Shown: positions 18,647-28,846 of the stretch, in pieces | How positions within the stretch are numbered: the first letter of the stretch is position 1 | Layout of the letters: every line of letters starts with the position of its first letter | Origin: Methanomethylovorans sp. PtaU1.Bin093 | Lineage (GTDB): Archaea > Halobacteriota > Methanosarcinia > Methanosarcinales > Methanosarcinaceae | Direction of reading: 5' to 3' | Length of the DNA: 64,000 nucleotides | Assembly (NCBI RefSeq): GCF_002067275.1 | Contig: NZ_MVQX01000054.1 | Location: 62,001-126,000 of the forward strand | The notes under the pieces: model-generated | The model's database searches: none | What the model was told of the DNA's origin: nothing | The model's input: the letters and a program-made list of their open reading frames with translations, nothing else | Position numbers and translations under genes: made by a program

Positions 18647-19468
18647 ATGCTCACAAAAAGGATCATACCCTGTCTTGACGTGACACTTGATGAAGCCGGA
18701 GGCACCGTGGTCAAAGGCATTGAGTTCGTTGACCTGAGGAAAGCAGGCGACCCTGTGGAACTTGCCAAGCGCTACAACGAACAGGGTGCCGATGAACTTG
18801 TATTTCTTGATATTACAGCTTCCCATGAGGGTAGAGGCACCATGGTCAATGTCATAGAAAGGACCGCTGATGAGGTTTTCATTCCCCTTACTGTGGGAGG
18901 TGGTATCAATTCAATAGAGGACATCCGGCAGATCCTAAGAGCGGGTGCTGATAAGGTTTCTATCAACACTGCGGCAGTGAAAGACCCGGACCTCATCCGG
19001 CAATCATCGCAGATATTTGGTTCTCAGTGCATTGTGACAGCTATTGATTGCAAACGCAATCTGGATGTTGAGAACAATCAGGATAAGATTATTTTGGAGC
19101 TTGAAGACGGTACGCAGGCATGGTACGAAGTTGTCATCTATGGAGGTCGTAAACCAACTGGCATCGATGCAGTACAGTGGGCAAAAAAAGTAGAGGAACT
19201 TGGTTCAGGTGAGATCCTGTTGACAAGCATGGATAGGGATGGTACATACGATGGATTCGATATTCCAATCACCAGAAAGCTCTCCGAGGAACTGGATATA
19301 CCTGTGATAGCTTCTGGTGGAGTGGGCAACCCGCAGCACATATATGAAGGCTTCATTAAAGGTAAGGCCGATGCTGCACTTGCAGCAAGTATCTTCCACT
19401 TTGGGGAATATACTGTGCAGGATGTTAAAGCATACCTCAGGGAAAGGAATATCCCTGTCAGGCTGTAA
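18647..19468 (+). CDS. hisF: Imidazole glycerol phosphate synthase subunit HisF
   Basis: Cyclase subunit of histidine and purine-linked metabolism: closes the imidazole ring using ammonia from HisH, releasing AICAR. The (beta/alpha)8 barrel is complete with the catalytic Asp in KRIIPCLDV (Asp11) and Asp in the SMDRDGT loop (Asp130-type position), plus the phosphate-binding VGGGI and IASGGVG loops. At 273 residues it matches archaeal enzymes. HisH is not in the window. The MazG gene follows directly. Confidence 0.97.
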   Translation: MLTKRIIPCLDVTLDEAGGTVVKGIEFVDLRKAGDPVELAKRYNEQGADELVFLDITASHEGRGTMVNVIERTADEVFIPLTVGGGINSIEDIRQILRAGADKVSINTAAVKDPDLIRQSSQIFGSQCIVTAIDCKRNLDVENNQDKIILELEDGTQAWYEVVIYGGRKPTGIDAVQWAKKVEELGSGEILLTSMDRDGTYDGFDIPITRKLSEELDIPVIASGGVGNPQHIYEGFIKGKADAALAASIFHFGEYTVQDVKAYLRERNIPVRL

Positions 19469-19481
19469 TTCGGGTGGTGTT

Positions 19482-19772
19482 ATTCTGGAGATCAAGGAAT
19501 TCCAGCAGTTCATGTCCGATCTGTACGGACACAACGATAGAAGGCGTGGTGCCATTGCCACCATGTTATGGCTTGTGGAAGAAGTTGGCGAACTCGCGGA
19601 AGCTGTGCGCAGACACGATACAGAGAACATTAAGGAAGAGCTTGCGGATTGTTTTGCCTGGGTGGGTGCCCTGGCAAACCTCTACAATGTGGATATTGAA
19701 ACAGCTTTCCTCGAAAAGTATCCGCTTGCATGTCCCACATGCGGCAAAAATCCCTGTGTCTGCACGGATTGA
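19482..19772 (+). CDS. MazG-type nucleotide pyrophosphohydrolase
   Basis: A small MazG/HisE-fold protein that would hydrolyse nucleoside triphosphates to monophosphate and pyrophosphate. The EExxE...ExxD metal motif is seen in LVEEVGELAEA and EELADCFAW. The C-terminus adds a cysteine cluster (CPTCGKNPCVC) that could bind a metal ion. No ATG/GTG/TTG lies at the expected start: the frame gives ATT at 19482 and CTG at 19485, just after GGGTGGTG, 13 bases past the hisF stop. The next ATG, at 19512, would remove ten residues of the first helix. I take ATT 19482 as provisional. Confidence 0.8.
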   Translation: MLEIKEFQQFMSDLYGHNDRRRGAIATMLWLVEEVGELAEAVRRHDTENIKEELADCFAWVGALANLYNVDIETAFLEKYPLACPTCGKNPCVCTD

Positions 19773-19787
19773 TAATCAATAGGCAGA

Positions 19788-20684
19788 TCAGATGTAGGGT
19801 TCACAATGGATGTAAAGGATAGCTTCTTTACCGTACTTCTCACGTAACCTGTTCTCTATTTCAGTGCAGATATCGTGGGCTTCTATAAGACTTAGTCCCT
19901 TATCTACCTGTATGTGGACATCAGTGGCAATATTATTGCCTATCTTTCTTGTTTTGAGCTTGTGGAAGTCTTTAACGCCTTCGGTAGAAACAATGACATG
20001 CTGTATATCTTCAATGATCTCTTTTTCAAGAGCAGCTTCCGTAAGTTCATTGGCATTCCTGTAAGTGATCTCCAGTGCCACTTTGAATATGAAAAAGCTC
20101 AATACGATTGCTGCTATCGGGTCAAGGACTACCCATTTGCCCCCCAAGGCTATTGCACCGCCGATACCTAGCATTGTTCCCACAGAAGAGAATGCGTCTG
20201 ACCGATGATGCCATGCGTTTGCTTCCATAGCATCACTTTTTATCTTTCTGGCATAATTTAAGGTATATCTGTACAGCAATTCCTTTGTAACGATAGAAAC
20301 CACCGCAGCAATAAAGGCTATAAGTCCTGGTTGTTGCAGGTTTCCGCCATTAATTACAACATGTATCTTTCCCAGGCCACTCAGAAATATCTCCAAGCCT
20401 ATGATAAAAAGTACAATGCCCACAAAAGCCGCGCATAGTGTTTCTATCTTGCCGTGGCCATACTGGTGGTTATGATCGGCAGGTTTCCCTGCAGCTTTTA
20501 GCCCTACTATCACCACAATATCAGTTACAAAGTCAGAAAAGGAGTGGACCGCATCTGCTATCATTGCTGCACTGTTCCCTAAAATTCCAGCAATGAACTT
20601 AAAAATGGTCAGGATGATGTTTACTATCATCCCATTTGCAGTCACTTTTACAGCGGTTTCACTTCTTTCTTTTCCAGTGTGCAT
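19788..20684 (-). CDS. Cation diffusion facilitator family transporter
   Basis: A membrane exporter of divalent metals (Zn, Co, Fe or Mn) by proton exchange. Six hydrophobic segments are visible, with the intramembrane metal site HSFSDFVTD near segment 2 and a second HxxxD-type site in WHHRSDAFSS on segment 5, then a cytoplasmic domain ending IYIHCEPY. ATG 20684 is preferred because AAGGAG lies eleven bases upstream; the frame stays open to a GTG at 20834, which would add 50 charged residues not typical of the family. It converges on the mazG gene. Confidence 0.93.
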   Translation of the reverse strand: MHTGKERSETAVKVTANGMIVNIILTIFKFIAGILGNSAAMIADAVHSFSDFVTDIVVIVGLKAAGKPADHNHQYGHGKIETLCAAFVGIVLFIIGLEIFLSGLGKIHVVINGGNLQQPGLIAFIAAVVSIVTKELLYRYTLNYARKIKSDAMEANAWHHRSDAFSSVGTMLGIGGAIALGGKWVVLDPIAAIVLSFFIFKVALEITYRNANELTEAALEKEIIEDIQHVIVSTEGVKDFHKLKTRKIGNNIATDVHIQVDKGLSLIEAHDICTEIENRLREKYGKEAILYIHCEPYI

Positions 20685-20951
20685 GCGATTCGATGCTCCT
20701 TTGGATAAATTAATGACTATTGTCTCTCTATTTAACTCTTTGTGTATTTTTTGAGTACCATATTCTTTTTTAATACCCTCCACTCTTTTTTGTGTCCTTA
20801 CTTTATTAATCATTTTAAAATATGTTTTGAGCACCTATCTTTTCAACTTTGATCTATGACCGTTGATCAGATCACTAATCTACTTTTTCACATTTCAGAA
20901 CAATTTAAATAGATCTAACACAGAATTATCTATGTGTAAAGGGGGTGCGTT

Positions 20952-21926
20952 ATGGTCAACAATATCAGGATATATTGTGTAGCCATTTTCCTGCTGACAT
21001 TAACAATCTATTCTAGTGGCTGTATCAAGAATTTCGAAAAAGAGTCGAATATTATAATAACGGATACTGAATTGTCCGTAGACAAAGTGACAAGTTCTTT
21101 TGTAGATATCAACGTGACGACTTATATTCTTCATACAAGCGGAGTTCAAAAAAATGATACTTCACTGCAATTGAAGGTATTTGATAGTAATACGGACTTT
21201 TTGAAGTCAAAGAAAGCTATAGAGGTAGGACCCATAAAAGAAGGTGAAACATCTTCAGTTTCTCAATCTATCAGATTGCCTAGAGAAGGCACATACAGGG
21301 TGGAGTTTGTGCTGTCTGATGGCAATAAAACAAAATCCACGGCGGAGATATATTTGAGTGGGCTTGAAAAATTGAAGACTGACGTACAGGAAATAGGTAT
21401 AGGTATAGATAGTATAGATTTCCTGGTTCGGAAGGTCGTAGGCAACAACGTTGTGATCGAATCTGATGTTTATATTACAAATTCAGGTTCTAATGTGAGT
21501 CAAGACTACAAGATGCTGGTGAAAGCCCGCGAAATGGATGCACGCCTTATAGCGGACAAGGTCTGGACCACCACTGGGCTAATAGGTCCGGAAGAAACAG
21601 TTGTAAGAAGTGTAAACCTTACAGTGCCTGATAACTACAATTATGTTGTAGAGATCCTCGTCTGGAAGGATAATGTCCTTGTGAAGCGTGGAGAAGATTA
21701 CGTCCAGTTGAATCCTCAAAAGGTCATCGATAAGAACATGACAGTTGAGTCTAAGGACATCGTAACAAGCGATTTTGTAGTAGAGGAACCAGTAATGCCA
21801 GGCGAAACACCTGCATATGAAACACCTTATGAAGAACCAGAAATGGGTACACCAGGATTTGGTTCAGTCCTTGCAATAATATCTCTAATTGCGGCATTGT
21901 TCATATTCAGGAGGAGATCTGTATGA
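20952..21926 (+). CDS. Surface lipoprotein with PGF-CTERM tail (DUF7490-like)
   Basis: An exported protein with a lipobox-like signal peptide (YSSGC near residue 24), a strand-rich body of Ig-like character with many N-x-S/T sequons, and a C-terminal PGF-CTERM sorting signal (TPGFGSVLAII, hydrophobic span, RRR). Such tails are processed by archaeosortase, which fixes proteins to the surface lipid; having both a lipobox and PGF-CTERM would anchor the protein twice. The linker before the tail is rich in Pro, Glu and Thr. A TATA-like AATTTAAATAG lies near 20900. It overlaps the next small membrane gene by four bases (ATGA). Confidence 0.82.
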   Translation: MVNNIRIYCVAIFLLTLTIYSSGCIKNFEKESNIIITDTELSVDKVTSSFVDINVTTYILHTSGVQKNDTSLQLKVFDSNTDFLKSKKAIEVGPIKEGETSSVSQSIRLPREGTYRVEFVLSDGNKTKSTAEIYLSGLEKLKTDVQEIGIGIDSIDFLVRKVVGNNVVIESDVYITNSGSNVSQDYKMLVKAREMDARLIADKVWTTTGLIGPEETVVRSVNLTVPDNYNYVVEILVWKDNVLVKRGEDYVQLNPQKVIDKNMTVESKDIVTSDFVVEEPVMPGETPAYETPYEEPEMGTPGFGSVLAIISLIAALFIFRRRSV

Positions 21927-22219
21927 GTGGTGAACTAAAAGAAACCGGAAATATGGGGCAGGTGCAATCTCCTGTACCAGTAAAGGCGAAAGAGAAAAAA
22001 GAACCAACAATGGAGGACTATTTCAGGGGTGGTCTATTTGTATTAGTAGTCCTCTTGCTTGCAATTTCTTCTCTCCAGTTCGTCGGCTCGGTAAATCAGG
22101 TAATCTACACATGGTTCGAGTCTGAATATATTCCCATCATCAGGGCTGTGTTTAATCTTGCAATGGTAGTTTTCTGTTTATATGTGATAAAATACTACCT
22201 GCTGAAAAAGAAGGCATAG
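21923..22219 (+). CDS. Small two-span membrane protein
   Basis: A 98-residue protein with a charged, Pro/Lys-rich N-terminus of about 35 residues, then two hydrophobic segments (FVLVVLLLAISSLQFVG and VFNLAMVVFCLYVI) and a short basic tail. I do not recognise the family with certainty. Its ATG overlaps the stop of the lipoprotein gene, so it is translationally coupled and probably works with it at the membrane. Confidence 0.75.
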   Translation: MSGELKETGNMGQVQSPVPVKAKEKKEPTMEDYFRGGLFVLVVLLLAISSLQFVGSVNQVIYTWFESEYIPIIRAVFNLAMVVFCLYVIKYYLLKKKA

Positions 22220-22310
22220 ACTTCCTTGGATATATATTCCCGAACATTGGCCGAAAACTTCAAGGTATTCCGGCCATCTTTTATATATCGTGACATCATC
22301 AGAACGCCTA

Positions 22311-24758
22311 ATGTCCCATATCCCTGAACTGCTGGCCCCTGCCGGTGATATGCTATCTCTTAAGGCAGCTGTGGAAAACGGTGCAGACGCTGTGTATCTG
22401 GGTGTTAAGAAGCTCAGTGCCAGAGCTTATGCTTCTAATTTTTCTATCGATGAGCTGGAGCAAGCTATCGATCATGCTCACCTCAGGGGTGTGAAGGTAT
22501 ATGTTACAGTGAATACTCTTATAAAAGATGCTGAATTTGCTGAGGCTGCCAGGACACTGCAGAGCATTGCCGCATATGGAGCAGATGCCGTAATAGTGCA
22601 GGACATTGGCTTGCTATCATTTTTACGTGAATTTCTTCCGGAACTTCCTGTACATGCAAGTACGCAGATGACAGTACATAACACTGAAAGTATACGTCTA
22701 CTTGAAGAACTGGGTGTAAAAAGGATCGTGCTCGCAAGAGAACTTTCACTTGGAGCCATCCGTTCCATCCGTGATCATACGCAGGCAGAGCTTGAGGTAT
22801 TCATTCATGGTGCCCTATGTATCTGTTACTCCGGACAATGTCTGTTCAGCAGCATGATAGGCGGAAGAAGCGGTAACAGAGGGTACTGTGCACAGCCCTG
22901 TCGCAAGCAGTATTCTCTGAAGAAGAATGGACAAGAGGTCAATGTTAGGGGTAATTTCCTGCTAAGTCCAAAGGATCTTAATACTGCTGAGATCCTGCCC
23001 CAAATCATAGAAGCGGGTGTTTCATCCCTTAAGATCGAAGGAAGGATGAAACGTCCTGAATATGTGGCAGGTGTGGTAAGTATCTATAGGCGGCTTCTGG
23101 AGCGGTATGCAACAGATCCCGCAGGTTATTTCGTATCCGAGGAAGAACTGATAACACTTGAACAGCTTTTTAATAGAGGTTTCACCCATGCATATCTTTC
23201 GGGAAAACCACGTCTTGAGCTAATGGACCACGACGTGCCTTATAACCGAGGGGTTCTGGTGGGGACTGTAATTGGTCGTTCTAGGGGAGGTTATGCAAGC
23301 CTTAAATTATCAGGCTCTCTGAATGTTGGTGATGGGATTGGTTTTTCATCCGAAGGAACGGGTGAGAATGTGACCAGGATATTCTGTGAGGGCAGGCCGA
23401 TCACTTCTGCTGGTAAAGGCATGGTTGTAGATCTGCTTCTTTCCAACCCTGTATCTGCAGGTACGCAGGTATACAGGACTTCAGATATCTCACTTCTTAA
23501 GTATATGGAAAGGTCTTTCACTTCTCAAACGCCTGTACGCAAAGTGCCGGTGAGGCTTAAACTTACTGCTGTAAAAGGCAAACATCTGGAAATGTCTTTG
23601 GAGGACAGCGATAACAATGTGGTAAGGATGGCTTCAGAATATATTGTCCAGACATCCCAGAAAAGCCCGACAACTAAAAGAGATATTGAAAAACAGCTCT
23701 TAAAGCTTGGGGCTACTGTTTTCTATCCGGTCTCACTGGAATTCAGGTCAGACCCCGATATTTTCATTCCTATCAAGGAACTGAACAATATCCGTAACAG
23801 TGCCGTTCAGGAAATGGAAAAGACAAGGACCAGAAAATGGAAACGTACATTTGAAGAATTTATTTTTTCACCTCCTCCTTACCGTGAGGAAAAAACAGGA
23901 AAACCTTTGCTGTCTGTCAGTGTGAATACTCTGGATGGCTTATTGTGTGCAGTAGATGAAGGTGCAGATATAATCTACTTTGGAGATGAGGACTTCCGCA
24001 GCCATACGAAAGACACACTTAAAGAAGCATATGATATTACATCTAGGGCAGGCTGCAGGATATATCTTACAACACCATCTATTGTCTGGGATAAGGAAAT
24101 GGATGAATTGTATTTACTTATTTGGGAGGCACTGAAAATTGGTTTCTGTGGGGTGCTTGCTGGCAACCTTGGTATTCTCAGAGCAGTTCAACAGTTGGGT
24201 TGTAATATTATTATAGACTATTCTCTGAACGTATTCAACCACATATCATTTTCATTTTTCTATAGTGCAGGTGCTGAAGTTGTTACCTTATCTCCGGAAC
24301 TTACGTTGGAGCAGGTTTCATCACTGAGCAGATATGGAACTGTGGAATGCATGGTTCATGGAGATCTCAAGCTCATGGTTATGGAGAATTGCATCGTTGG
24401 AAGTTTGCTGGGTGGGGAAAATGATGCATGCTGTATGCCCTGCAGGGATGATCAGTTTGCAATCAAGGATGAGAAAGGTTTTGAATTTCCGTTATTTATG
24501 GATGAAAACTGCAGGACCCACATTTTCAATTCCAGGGAATTATGTTTGCTGGATGATATTTCCAGCTTTATCAAAGCAGATATACTCAGATTCAGGATAG
24601 ACGCAAGGTATATGGATGCGCAGAAAGTGCGGTTAGTAGTAGCTGCATACAAAAAATGTATAGATCAATGTATTTCCGAGCAGGGCATCTCCCATCTTTC
24701 CTGTAGGGACGTATCTGACAAATACACTAAAGGACATTATTTCAGAGGCGTATTATGA
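22311..24758 (+). CDS. Peptidase U32 family protein, two-module archaeal type
   Basis: A large protein of the U32 family, now known in bacteria (RlhA, TrhP, UbiU/UbiV) as iron-sulfur enzymes for RNA or quinone hydroxylation rather than true peptidases. The N-terminal U32 barrel is clear ([10 protein letters not shown], then the four-Cys set in CICYSGQC and GYCAQPCR, about residues 170-200), followed by a DUF3656-like middle, and a second, diverged U32-like barrel in the last third with its own cysteines (CMVHGD...CCMPCRDD). ATG 22311 is preferred; GTG at 22290 would add seven residues. It overlaps the downstream DNPH1-like gene by four bases. Confidence 0.88.
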   Translation: MSHIPELLAPAGDMLSLKAAVENGADAVYLGVKKLSARAYASNFSIDELEQAIDHAHLRGVKVYVTVNTLIKDAEFAEAARTLQSIAAYGADAVIVQDIGLLSFLREFLPELPVHASTQMTVHNTESIRLLEELGVKRIVLARELSLGAIRSIRDHTQAELEVFIHGALCICYSGQCLFSSMIGGRSGNRGYCAQPCRKQYSLKKNGQEVNVRGNFLLSPKDLNTAEILPQIIEAGVSSLKIEGRMKRPEYVAGVVSIYRRLLERYATDPAGYFVSEEELITLEQLFNRGFTHAYLSGKPRLELMDHDVPYNRGVLVGTVIGRSRGGYASLKLSGSLNVGDGIGFSSEGTGENVTRIFCEGRPITSAGKGMVVDLLLSNPVSAGTQVYRTSDISLLKYMERSFTSQTPVRKVPVRLKLTAVKGKHLEMSLEDSDNNVVRMASEYIVQTSQKSPTTKRDIEKQLLKLGATVFYPVSLEFRSDPDIFIPIKELNNIRNSAVQEMEKTRTRKWKRTFEEFIFSPPPYREEKTGKPLLSVSVNTLDGLLCAVDEGADIIYFGDEDFRSHTKDTLKEAYDITSRAGCRIYLTTPSIVWDKEMDELYLLIWEALKIGFCGVLAGNLGILRAVQQLGCNIIIDYSLNVFNHISFSFFYSAGAEVVTLSPELTLEQVSSLSRYGTVECMVHGDLKLMVMENCIVGSLLGGENDACCMPCRDDQFAIKDEKGFEFPLFMDENCRTHIFNSRELCLLDDISSFIKADILRFRIDARYMDAQKVRLVVAAYKKCIDQCISEQGISHLSCRDVSDKYTKGHYFRGVL

Positions 24759-25177
24759 AGGTATTCCTTTCAGGCTCTATCCGGGGTGGAAGAGAACTTT
24801 TGTCAGTTTATCAATATCTTTGCTCATTTATTGTTTCTAAAGGGCATGAAGTACTTAGCGAGCATGTAGCCGACCCCCAGCTTGAGAATGGGGAATCTGC
24901 CATGACAGAGCAGGAGATCTTTGCCAGGGATATGGCTCTCTTAGAGCACAGTTCATGCCTTATTGCAGAGGTAAGTCTTCCTTCTACAGGCGTTGGCTAT
25001 GAGATATGCAGTGCAGTCCAAAGGCATGTTCCGGTATTGTGCCTTTACAGGTCCGGATCAAATGTGTCGGCTATGGTCCTAGGTAATCCCCATGTTGTCC
25101 TGTGGCAGTATTCCACACTGGAGGAACTTGATGCCAAAGTGTTGACCTTCCTTATTTCGCTGCAGGCAGAAATATAG
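24755..25177 (+). CDS. DNPH1 (Rcl)-like 2'-deoxynucleoside 5'-phosphate N-hydrolase
   Basis: A nucleoside 2-deoxyribosyltransferase-fold protein that most resembles human/rat Rcl (DNPH1), an enzyme that splits the glycosidic bond of deoxynucleoside monophosphates, including 5-hydroxymethyl-dUMP. The signature SGSIRGGR (6-13), the ARDM Asp59 and the nucleophile Glu83 in STGVGYEI are all kept, as is the EHVAD and AEVS framework. It could be a nucleotide-pool cleaning enzyme; the substrate is inferred from family. It is coupled to the U32 gene by an ATGA overlap. Confidence 0.85.
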   Translation: MKVFLSGSIRGGRELLSVYQYLCSFIVSKGHEVLSEHVADPQLENGESAMTEQEIFARDMALLEHSSCLIAEVSLPSTGVGYEICSAVQRHVPVLCLYRSGSNVSAMVLGNPHVVLWQYSTLEELDAKVLTFLISLQAEI

Positions 25178-25217
25178 GGATAATTGTTAAATATTTATTC
25201 TGCTATATATTGCCTAC

Positions 25218-25463
25218 ATGGCTACAGAGATCATAATCGTTCTGGCTGCAATAGTAATTGCATACCTGCTTTATAAAGTCCTGAAGACTGTAAAGAACAT
25301 GGTGGTCAATACTATCATGGGATTGCTGGTACTTGTTATAGCCAACACTGTTCTCGGGCTGGGAATAGCTTACTCATGGGTAGTGGTCCTTACCTGTGCC
25401 ATTGCAGGTGTCGTTGGTGCCATCCTTGTGATCCTGCTGCATTACGTGGGCATCTTCTTCTGA
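25218..25463 (+). CDS. BofA family membrane protein
   Basis: An 81-residue, almost wholly hydrophobic protein with two to three membrane spans, matching the pro-sigmaK processing inhibitor BofA family, which in Bacillus holds an intramembrane protease inactive. The archaeal version shows the typical NTVLGLGI segment and Gly-rich spans. Function in archaea is unknown. A TATA-like stretch at 25185-25205 precedes it. It converges with the methyltransferase gene end to end. Confidence 0.8.
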   Translation: MATEIIIVLAAIVIAYLLYKVLKTVKNMVVNTIMGLLVLVIANTVLGLGIAYSWVVVLTCAIAGVVGAILVILLHYVGIFF

Positions 25464-26135
25464 TCATACGCGCATAACGGCACTGATCATGTGCCGGATA
25501 TATTTCTTTCCTCTGTAGTTCTTTTCCAGCAGATTGTCTTTAAATTCAAGGAATTCGAATCCTTTGAAAAGTGTCCTTATTTCTTCGGGAGTGAAGTAGT
25601 GGTAAAGGATTCCATTCTGGCGCATAAAACTGTGTTCTTCTACTTCCTCTCCCCCATATCTCATATCCTGAGAACCAAAGACCTCTAGGAATACCAACCC
25701 ATTGCATCTTAAAACTCTTCTTATCTCGCTGACTGCAGCATATCTCCCTGCTTCAGTGAGATGCTGCACTACTCCCAGACAGATCACGGCATCAAAAGTT
25801 TCCCCCTTAAAGGGCAAGTGTGTAAGACTTGCAGTAGCATAATCAGCTTTTCTATCCTGCTTTTTCAGGTACTCCCTAGCTCTGTGCAAAGCCCCGGATG
25901 AAATATCCATACCTGTTGTGCTGTAGCAGGCAGATAGTGGAAATAGATGTCTTCCACATCCGCACCCCACATCCAGTACTTCGCTTCCAGGAGGAAGCAG
26001 TTCTGTTATATAGGATATGGAGCCGGCACAGCCCCATTGCAAATGCCTGTACTCCTTCTCCCACGCAAGAATATCTTCTTTCTCTATCAATTCTTCATGG
26101 CCTGTAACTTGCAGCTTCACTGAATCTCTTTGCAA
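25464..26135 (-). CDS. Class I SAM-dependent methyltransferase
   Basis: A Methyltransf_11/25-type enzyme with motif [17 protein letters not shown], motif II around [10 protein letters not shown] and the CLGVVQHL segment after the catalytic-region strand. The substrate cannot be told. The start at 26135 lies 41 bases inside the 3' end of the lysyl-tRNA synthetase gene, so the two are co-transcribed; no shorter start keeps the N-terminal helix ([14 protein letters not shown]). Length 223. Confidence 0.9.
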   Translation of the reverse strand: MQRDSVKLQVTGHEELIEKEDILAWEKEYRHLQWGCAGSISYITELLPPGSEVLDVGCGCGRHLFPLSACYSTTGMDISSGALHRAREYLKKQDRKADYATASLTHLPFKGETFDAVICLGVVQHLTEAGRYAAVSEIRRVLRCNGLVFLEVFGSQDMRYGGEEVEEHSFMRQNGILYHYFTPEEIRTLFKGFEFLEFKDNLLEKNYRGKKYIRHMISAVMRV

Positions 26136-27687
26136 GGAAGTCCTTTTCCATTGATGATAGGAACCATCCTGCCTTTGGGCCCGATTGCTGTCCCAGCACG
26201 GCCAGATAGATGGCTTTGAACATCTCAGTTGTTCTCACTTCCAGTTCATCAGCACCAATCCCCATTATACGGGCCATCCTGGCATTAAGGGAAGAACTCT
26301 TATCCTGGGAGGAATAGACAAGGTTGTGGTAATCTTCCCCGCTCAATTCCTTTGCAGCATCTATCTCCTCGGATAATGCCTGGAGGAAAGCTCTCTGTAT
26401 ATCGTTCAAGGTTGCAGCCTGTACCGGCATTTCTTCCTTCACGCTGAACTTCACCATGTCAGGAGCATACATTTCAAGCCACTTTCCGACGTTCTCTGCA
26501 AGTTCCAGTATACATTTCTCATTTTTCGTGCTGTATCCCGATCTCTCCACTATCTTCATCACTCTGTCAAGATCACCGTGAGCTACCTGGTAAATAGTGA
26601 TCATATGCTTGAACGGGATGTCAGTGTGGCAGATACCTGCTGCATGTGACAGTTCTTTCAGTCGCTTATCATAGCCGGATCCTTCCGTGTTAGCACTCAG
26701 CTTTTCGTATTCGTCTACCAGGTTGAGCAGGGGCAGGGAAGGATCAAAGCGAATATGCTTCTCAGGTTTTGTTCTTATGATCAAGTATCTCAATATTTCG
26801 GGTGGGAGGACTTCCAGCATATCGGAAATTGCTACTACCACTCCGCTTGAGGAAGACATTGCGCCTTTTGTACCCAGCATGATCCATTCATATACTACCG
26901 GATAGGGTGCTTTGTATCCATATATTTCCTCACTTATGGCTTTGCCAGTATCGTAGGACCCACCTTTGGAAGCATGGTCCTTCCCGAAAGGCTCAACTGT
27001 AACTCCCAGCACACCCCAGCGGGCAGGCCAGTCCACCCGCCACGTAAGTTTCCCTCCTCCTGTCATTGATACGGTTCCGCAATCTCCGCAGGAGCAAGCA
27101 TAATTAACTGTCTCTGCTTCAATATCAAATCCAGTGACTTTAGTGGTCGTAAGCCGGCCGCATTTGCTACAGATCGGATTAAAAGGACTCCAGTCAGCTG
27201 TGACCTCTTTTCCAGAGTGTTCCTGCAGGATACGTGCTATTTTTTCTCTGTTGAGGAGAGCTGTTTTGATGCTTTCCACATACATTCCCTTTTTATACAT
27301 CTCATCAGCCCGGTATATTTTAGGATGGATGCCTAAGCGATCCAGGGCTTTGTAGAACGGTTTGAGAAAATGTTCAGCATAACTGGTACATTCACCGCAT
27401 GGGCAGGGAATTTCTGAAATAGGCTTTCCCACATGAGGTGCAAAGCTTTCGTCCAGGAAAGGATATACTTTCCTCAGAGGATCGTAAGTGTCCGCAACAT
27501 AGATAATTTCTGCATCTGCTCCCTGATCCAGCAGAGCACGGTAAGTTGCGTCTGCCGTAACCACTTCTCTCATGTTCCCGATGTGGATATGTCCTGAGGG
27601 AGTGATGCCAGTTGCTACCAAATGCTTTTTTCCGCTTTCAAGGATCTCCTCTGCCATGACATCTGCCCAATGCGTTATCTCTGCCAT
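26095..27687 (-). CDS. lysK: Lysyl-tRNA synthetase, class I
   Basis: Charges tRNA-Lys. It is the class I (Rossmann-fold) form restricted to archaea and a few bacteria. The HIGH motif appears as HIHIGN (about residues 33-38) and the KMSKS equivalent as AMSSSSG (about 285), typical of this family. Zinc-type cysteine pairs are present (CPCGEC, CSKCG, CSCGDC), the last two in the anticodon-proximal insert. Length 530 is as expected. The gene is divergent from a small unknown gene; a 141-base gap carries its promoter. Methanosarcina species also have a class II enzyme; none is seen here. Confidence 0.97.
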   Translation of the reverse strand: MAEITHWADVMAEEILESGKKHLVATGITPSGHIHIGNMREVVTADATYRALLDQGADAEIIYVADTYDPLRKVYPFLDESFAPHVGKPISEIPCPCGECTSYAEHFLKPFYKALDRLGIHPKIYRADEMYKKGMYVESIKTALLNREKIARILQEHSGKEVTADWSPFNPICSKCGRLTTTKVTGFDIEAETVNYACSCGDCGTVSMTGGGKLTWRVDWPARWGVLGVTVEPFGKDHASKGGSYDTGKAISEEIYGYKAPYPVVYEWIMLGTKGAMSSSSGVVVAISDMLEVLPPEILRYLIIRTKPEKHIRFDPSLPLLNLVDEYEKLSANTEGSGYDKRLKELSHAAGICHTDIPFKHMITIYQVAHGDLDRVMKIVERSGYSTKNEKCILELAENVGKWLEMYAPDMVKFSVKEEMPVQAATLNDIQRAFLQALSEEIDAAKELSGEDYHNLVYSSQDKSSSLNARMARIMGIGADELEVRTTEMFKAIYLAVLGQQSGPKAGWFLSSMEKDFLAKRFSEAASYRP

Positions 27688-27843
27688 ATTAGTTCACCAA
27701 ATTCATAATAATGATGCATTATGAAATTATATACTATTATTTTAGAGCTGTGGTGTGAAGGTATTTTTCTTCTCACATAAGAAAAAATGTTCGCACAAGT
27801 ACGAATCGAAAGAGTTAATTAGTAGTATATGCTCTTTTCCTCA

Positions 27844-28101
27844 ATGACTCGTATCACACCTAAAGGAGAAAGGAACAGTCTTTCAGTTATGAGGGATATA
27901 TTCATGCTGTATCGGATGCGCGACCCAGCAGGTGATGAACTTGCCTCTCTTATTGAAATGCTGGGCACTCATGGTGCCATTGCATTTGCTCCGGTTCTTT
28001 ATGATGAAGGTGATCATCCGGAAGCCGATGAAACAGACGCAAATGCTACCCAAGCTGTGCTTGTATTCACTGGTGAACTCCAAAGTTCAGAAGCTCAGTG
28101 A
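27844..28101 (+). CDS. Small unknown protein, acidic C-terminus
   Basis: An 85-residue open frame starting ATG ACT CGT. I do not recognise it. It has a helical N-terminal half (MRDIFMLYRMRD, ELASLIEMLG), a hydrophobic AIAFAPVLY strand and a very acidic tail (DEGDHPEADETDAN). Codon use and an upstream intergenic region with an AT-rich promoter-like stretch support a gene; the 3' end overlaps the convergent CDIN1-like gene by 35 bases, which argues for some caution. An 8-bp perfect hairpin lies upstream at 27764-27786. Confidence 0.5.
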   Translation: MTRITPKGERNSLSVMRDIFMLYRMRDPAGDELASLIEMLGTHGAIAFAPVLYDEGDHPEADETDANATQAVLVFTGELQSSEAQ

Positions 28102-28846
28102 CCTCTTTTTCGAATTCTTCAAAGAACAGGTAGCATTTTATTATATGTCCATTGCTTTCAAGCGTGTCCAGGAACCCATACCAATATACTACTAATCCAC
28201 GGCCGGACATCTGTTCGTAATGGGAAAACTGTTTTTTCGTGTAGTGTTTGTGTTCCTGCTCATCCCCGAACATTGCCTTGCTCTCTATCCAGGATATTTT
28301 CATGTTATCTATTGTTATAGGTTCAGGCAAAAGGAAGTCTGGGGTCTTGGTCATATTCTGCTCTCTTAATTGTTCCTCGGTCAGGAAATCTATTTTATGA
28401 GCCTTTAGCCACCGGGAGATGATCTCCTCTCCAAGTCTGCCTTTTTCCAGCTGGAGATCGTGTGCACGTGGAGAAAAAAAATGATCTTTATCCAGGGCCT
28501 CTATGATCTCTTGGCTTAAACGTCTGTTTTGAAGTCTGGCCGGGGAATTAAAAGCCATTTTTTTAGGTATGTCCAGTTCTTTCAGTATCAGGGAAGCCAT
28601 CAACGTGGCAGGTATCTTTTTAGTTTTGGACATATCGAGTATCGTTTTCCCTCTGTTCCATTGTTCCAGTTGTGCCGGTCCACTTCTTTTCAAATTGCCG
28701 AAATTTGATTTGACCTTAGAAACTGTTTTTTGGGATAATATCGTATATGCAATACCCGGATGGATGCCGAACGTCTTTGCCACAGGCCCTATGTCCGTTA
28801 TGTCCTCCAGCAATTCGTATATCTTTTCATACTTGCTCTTTTCCAT
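28067..28846 (-). CDS. CDIN1 (C15orf41)-like TPD-domain nuclease
   Basis: A 259-residue homologue of the family of human CDIN1, mutated in congenital dyserythropoietic anaemia type I and predicted to be a PD-(D/E)xK nuclease related to Holliday junction resolvases. The N-terminal half holds two helix-turn-helix-like segments (GPVAKTFGI and KKIPATLMAS); the C-terminal TPD domain has KGRLGEE near 135-141, TPDFLL (168-173) and WIESKAMFGD (186-195), which supply the Glu, Asp and Glu-x-Lys of the active site. Its ATG lies 20 bases inside the preceding DNA glycosylase gene, linking it to base repair. Activity is inferred. Confidence 0.85.
   Translation of the reverse strand: MEKSKYEKIYELLEDITDIGPVAKTFGIHPGIAYTILSQKTVSKVKSNFGNLKRSGPAQLEQWNRGKTILDMSKTKKIPATLMASLILKELDIPKKMAFNSPARLQNRRLSQEIIEALDKDHFFSPRAHDLQLEKGRLGEEIISRWLKAHKIDFLTEEQLREQNMTKTPDFLLPEPITIDNMKISWIESKAMFGDEQEHKHYTKKQFSHYEQMSGRGLVVYWYGFLDTLESNGHIIKCYLFFEEFEKEVTELLNFGVHQ

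Noticed and set aside
27764-27786. 8-bp perfect hairpin upstream of the small gene at 27844 as a terminator or switch
   Set aside because: The stem is nearly all A/T, so it is weak and expected by chance in this composition; kept only as a remark.
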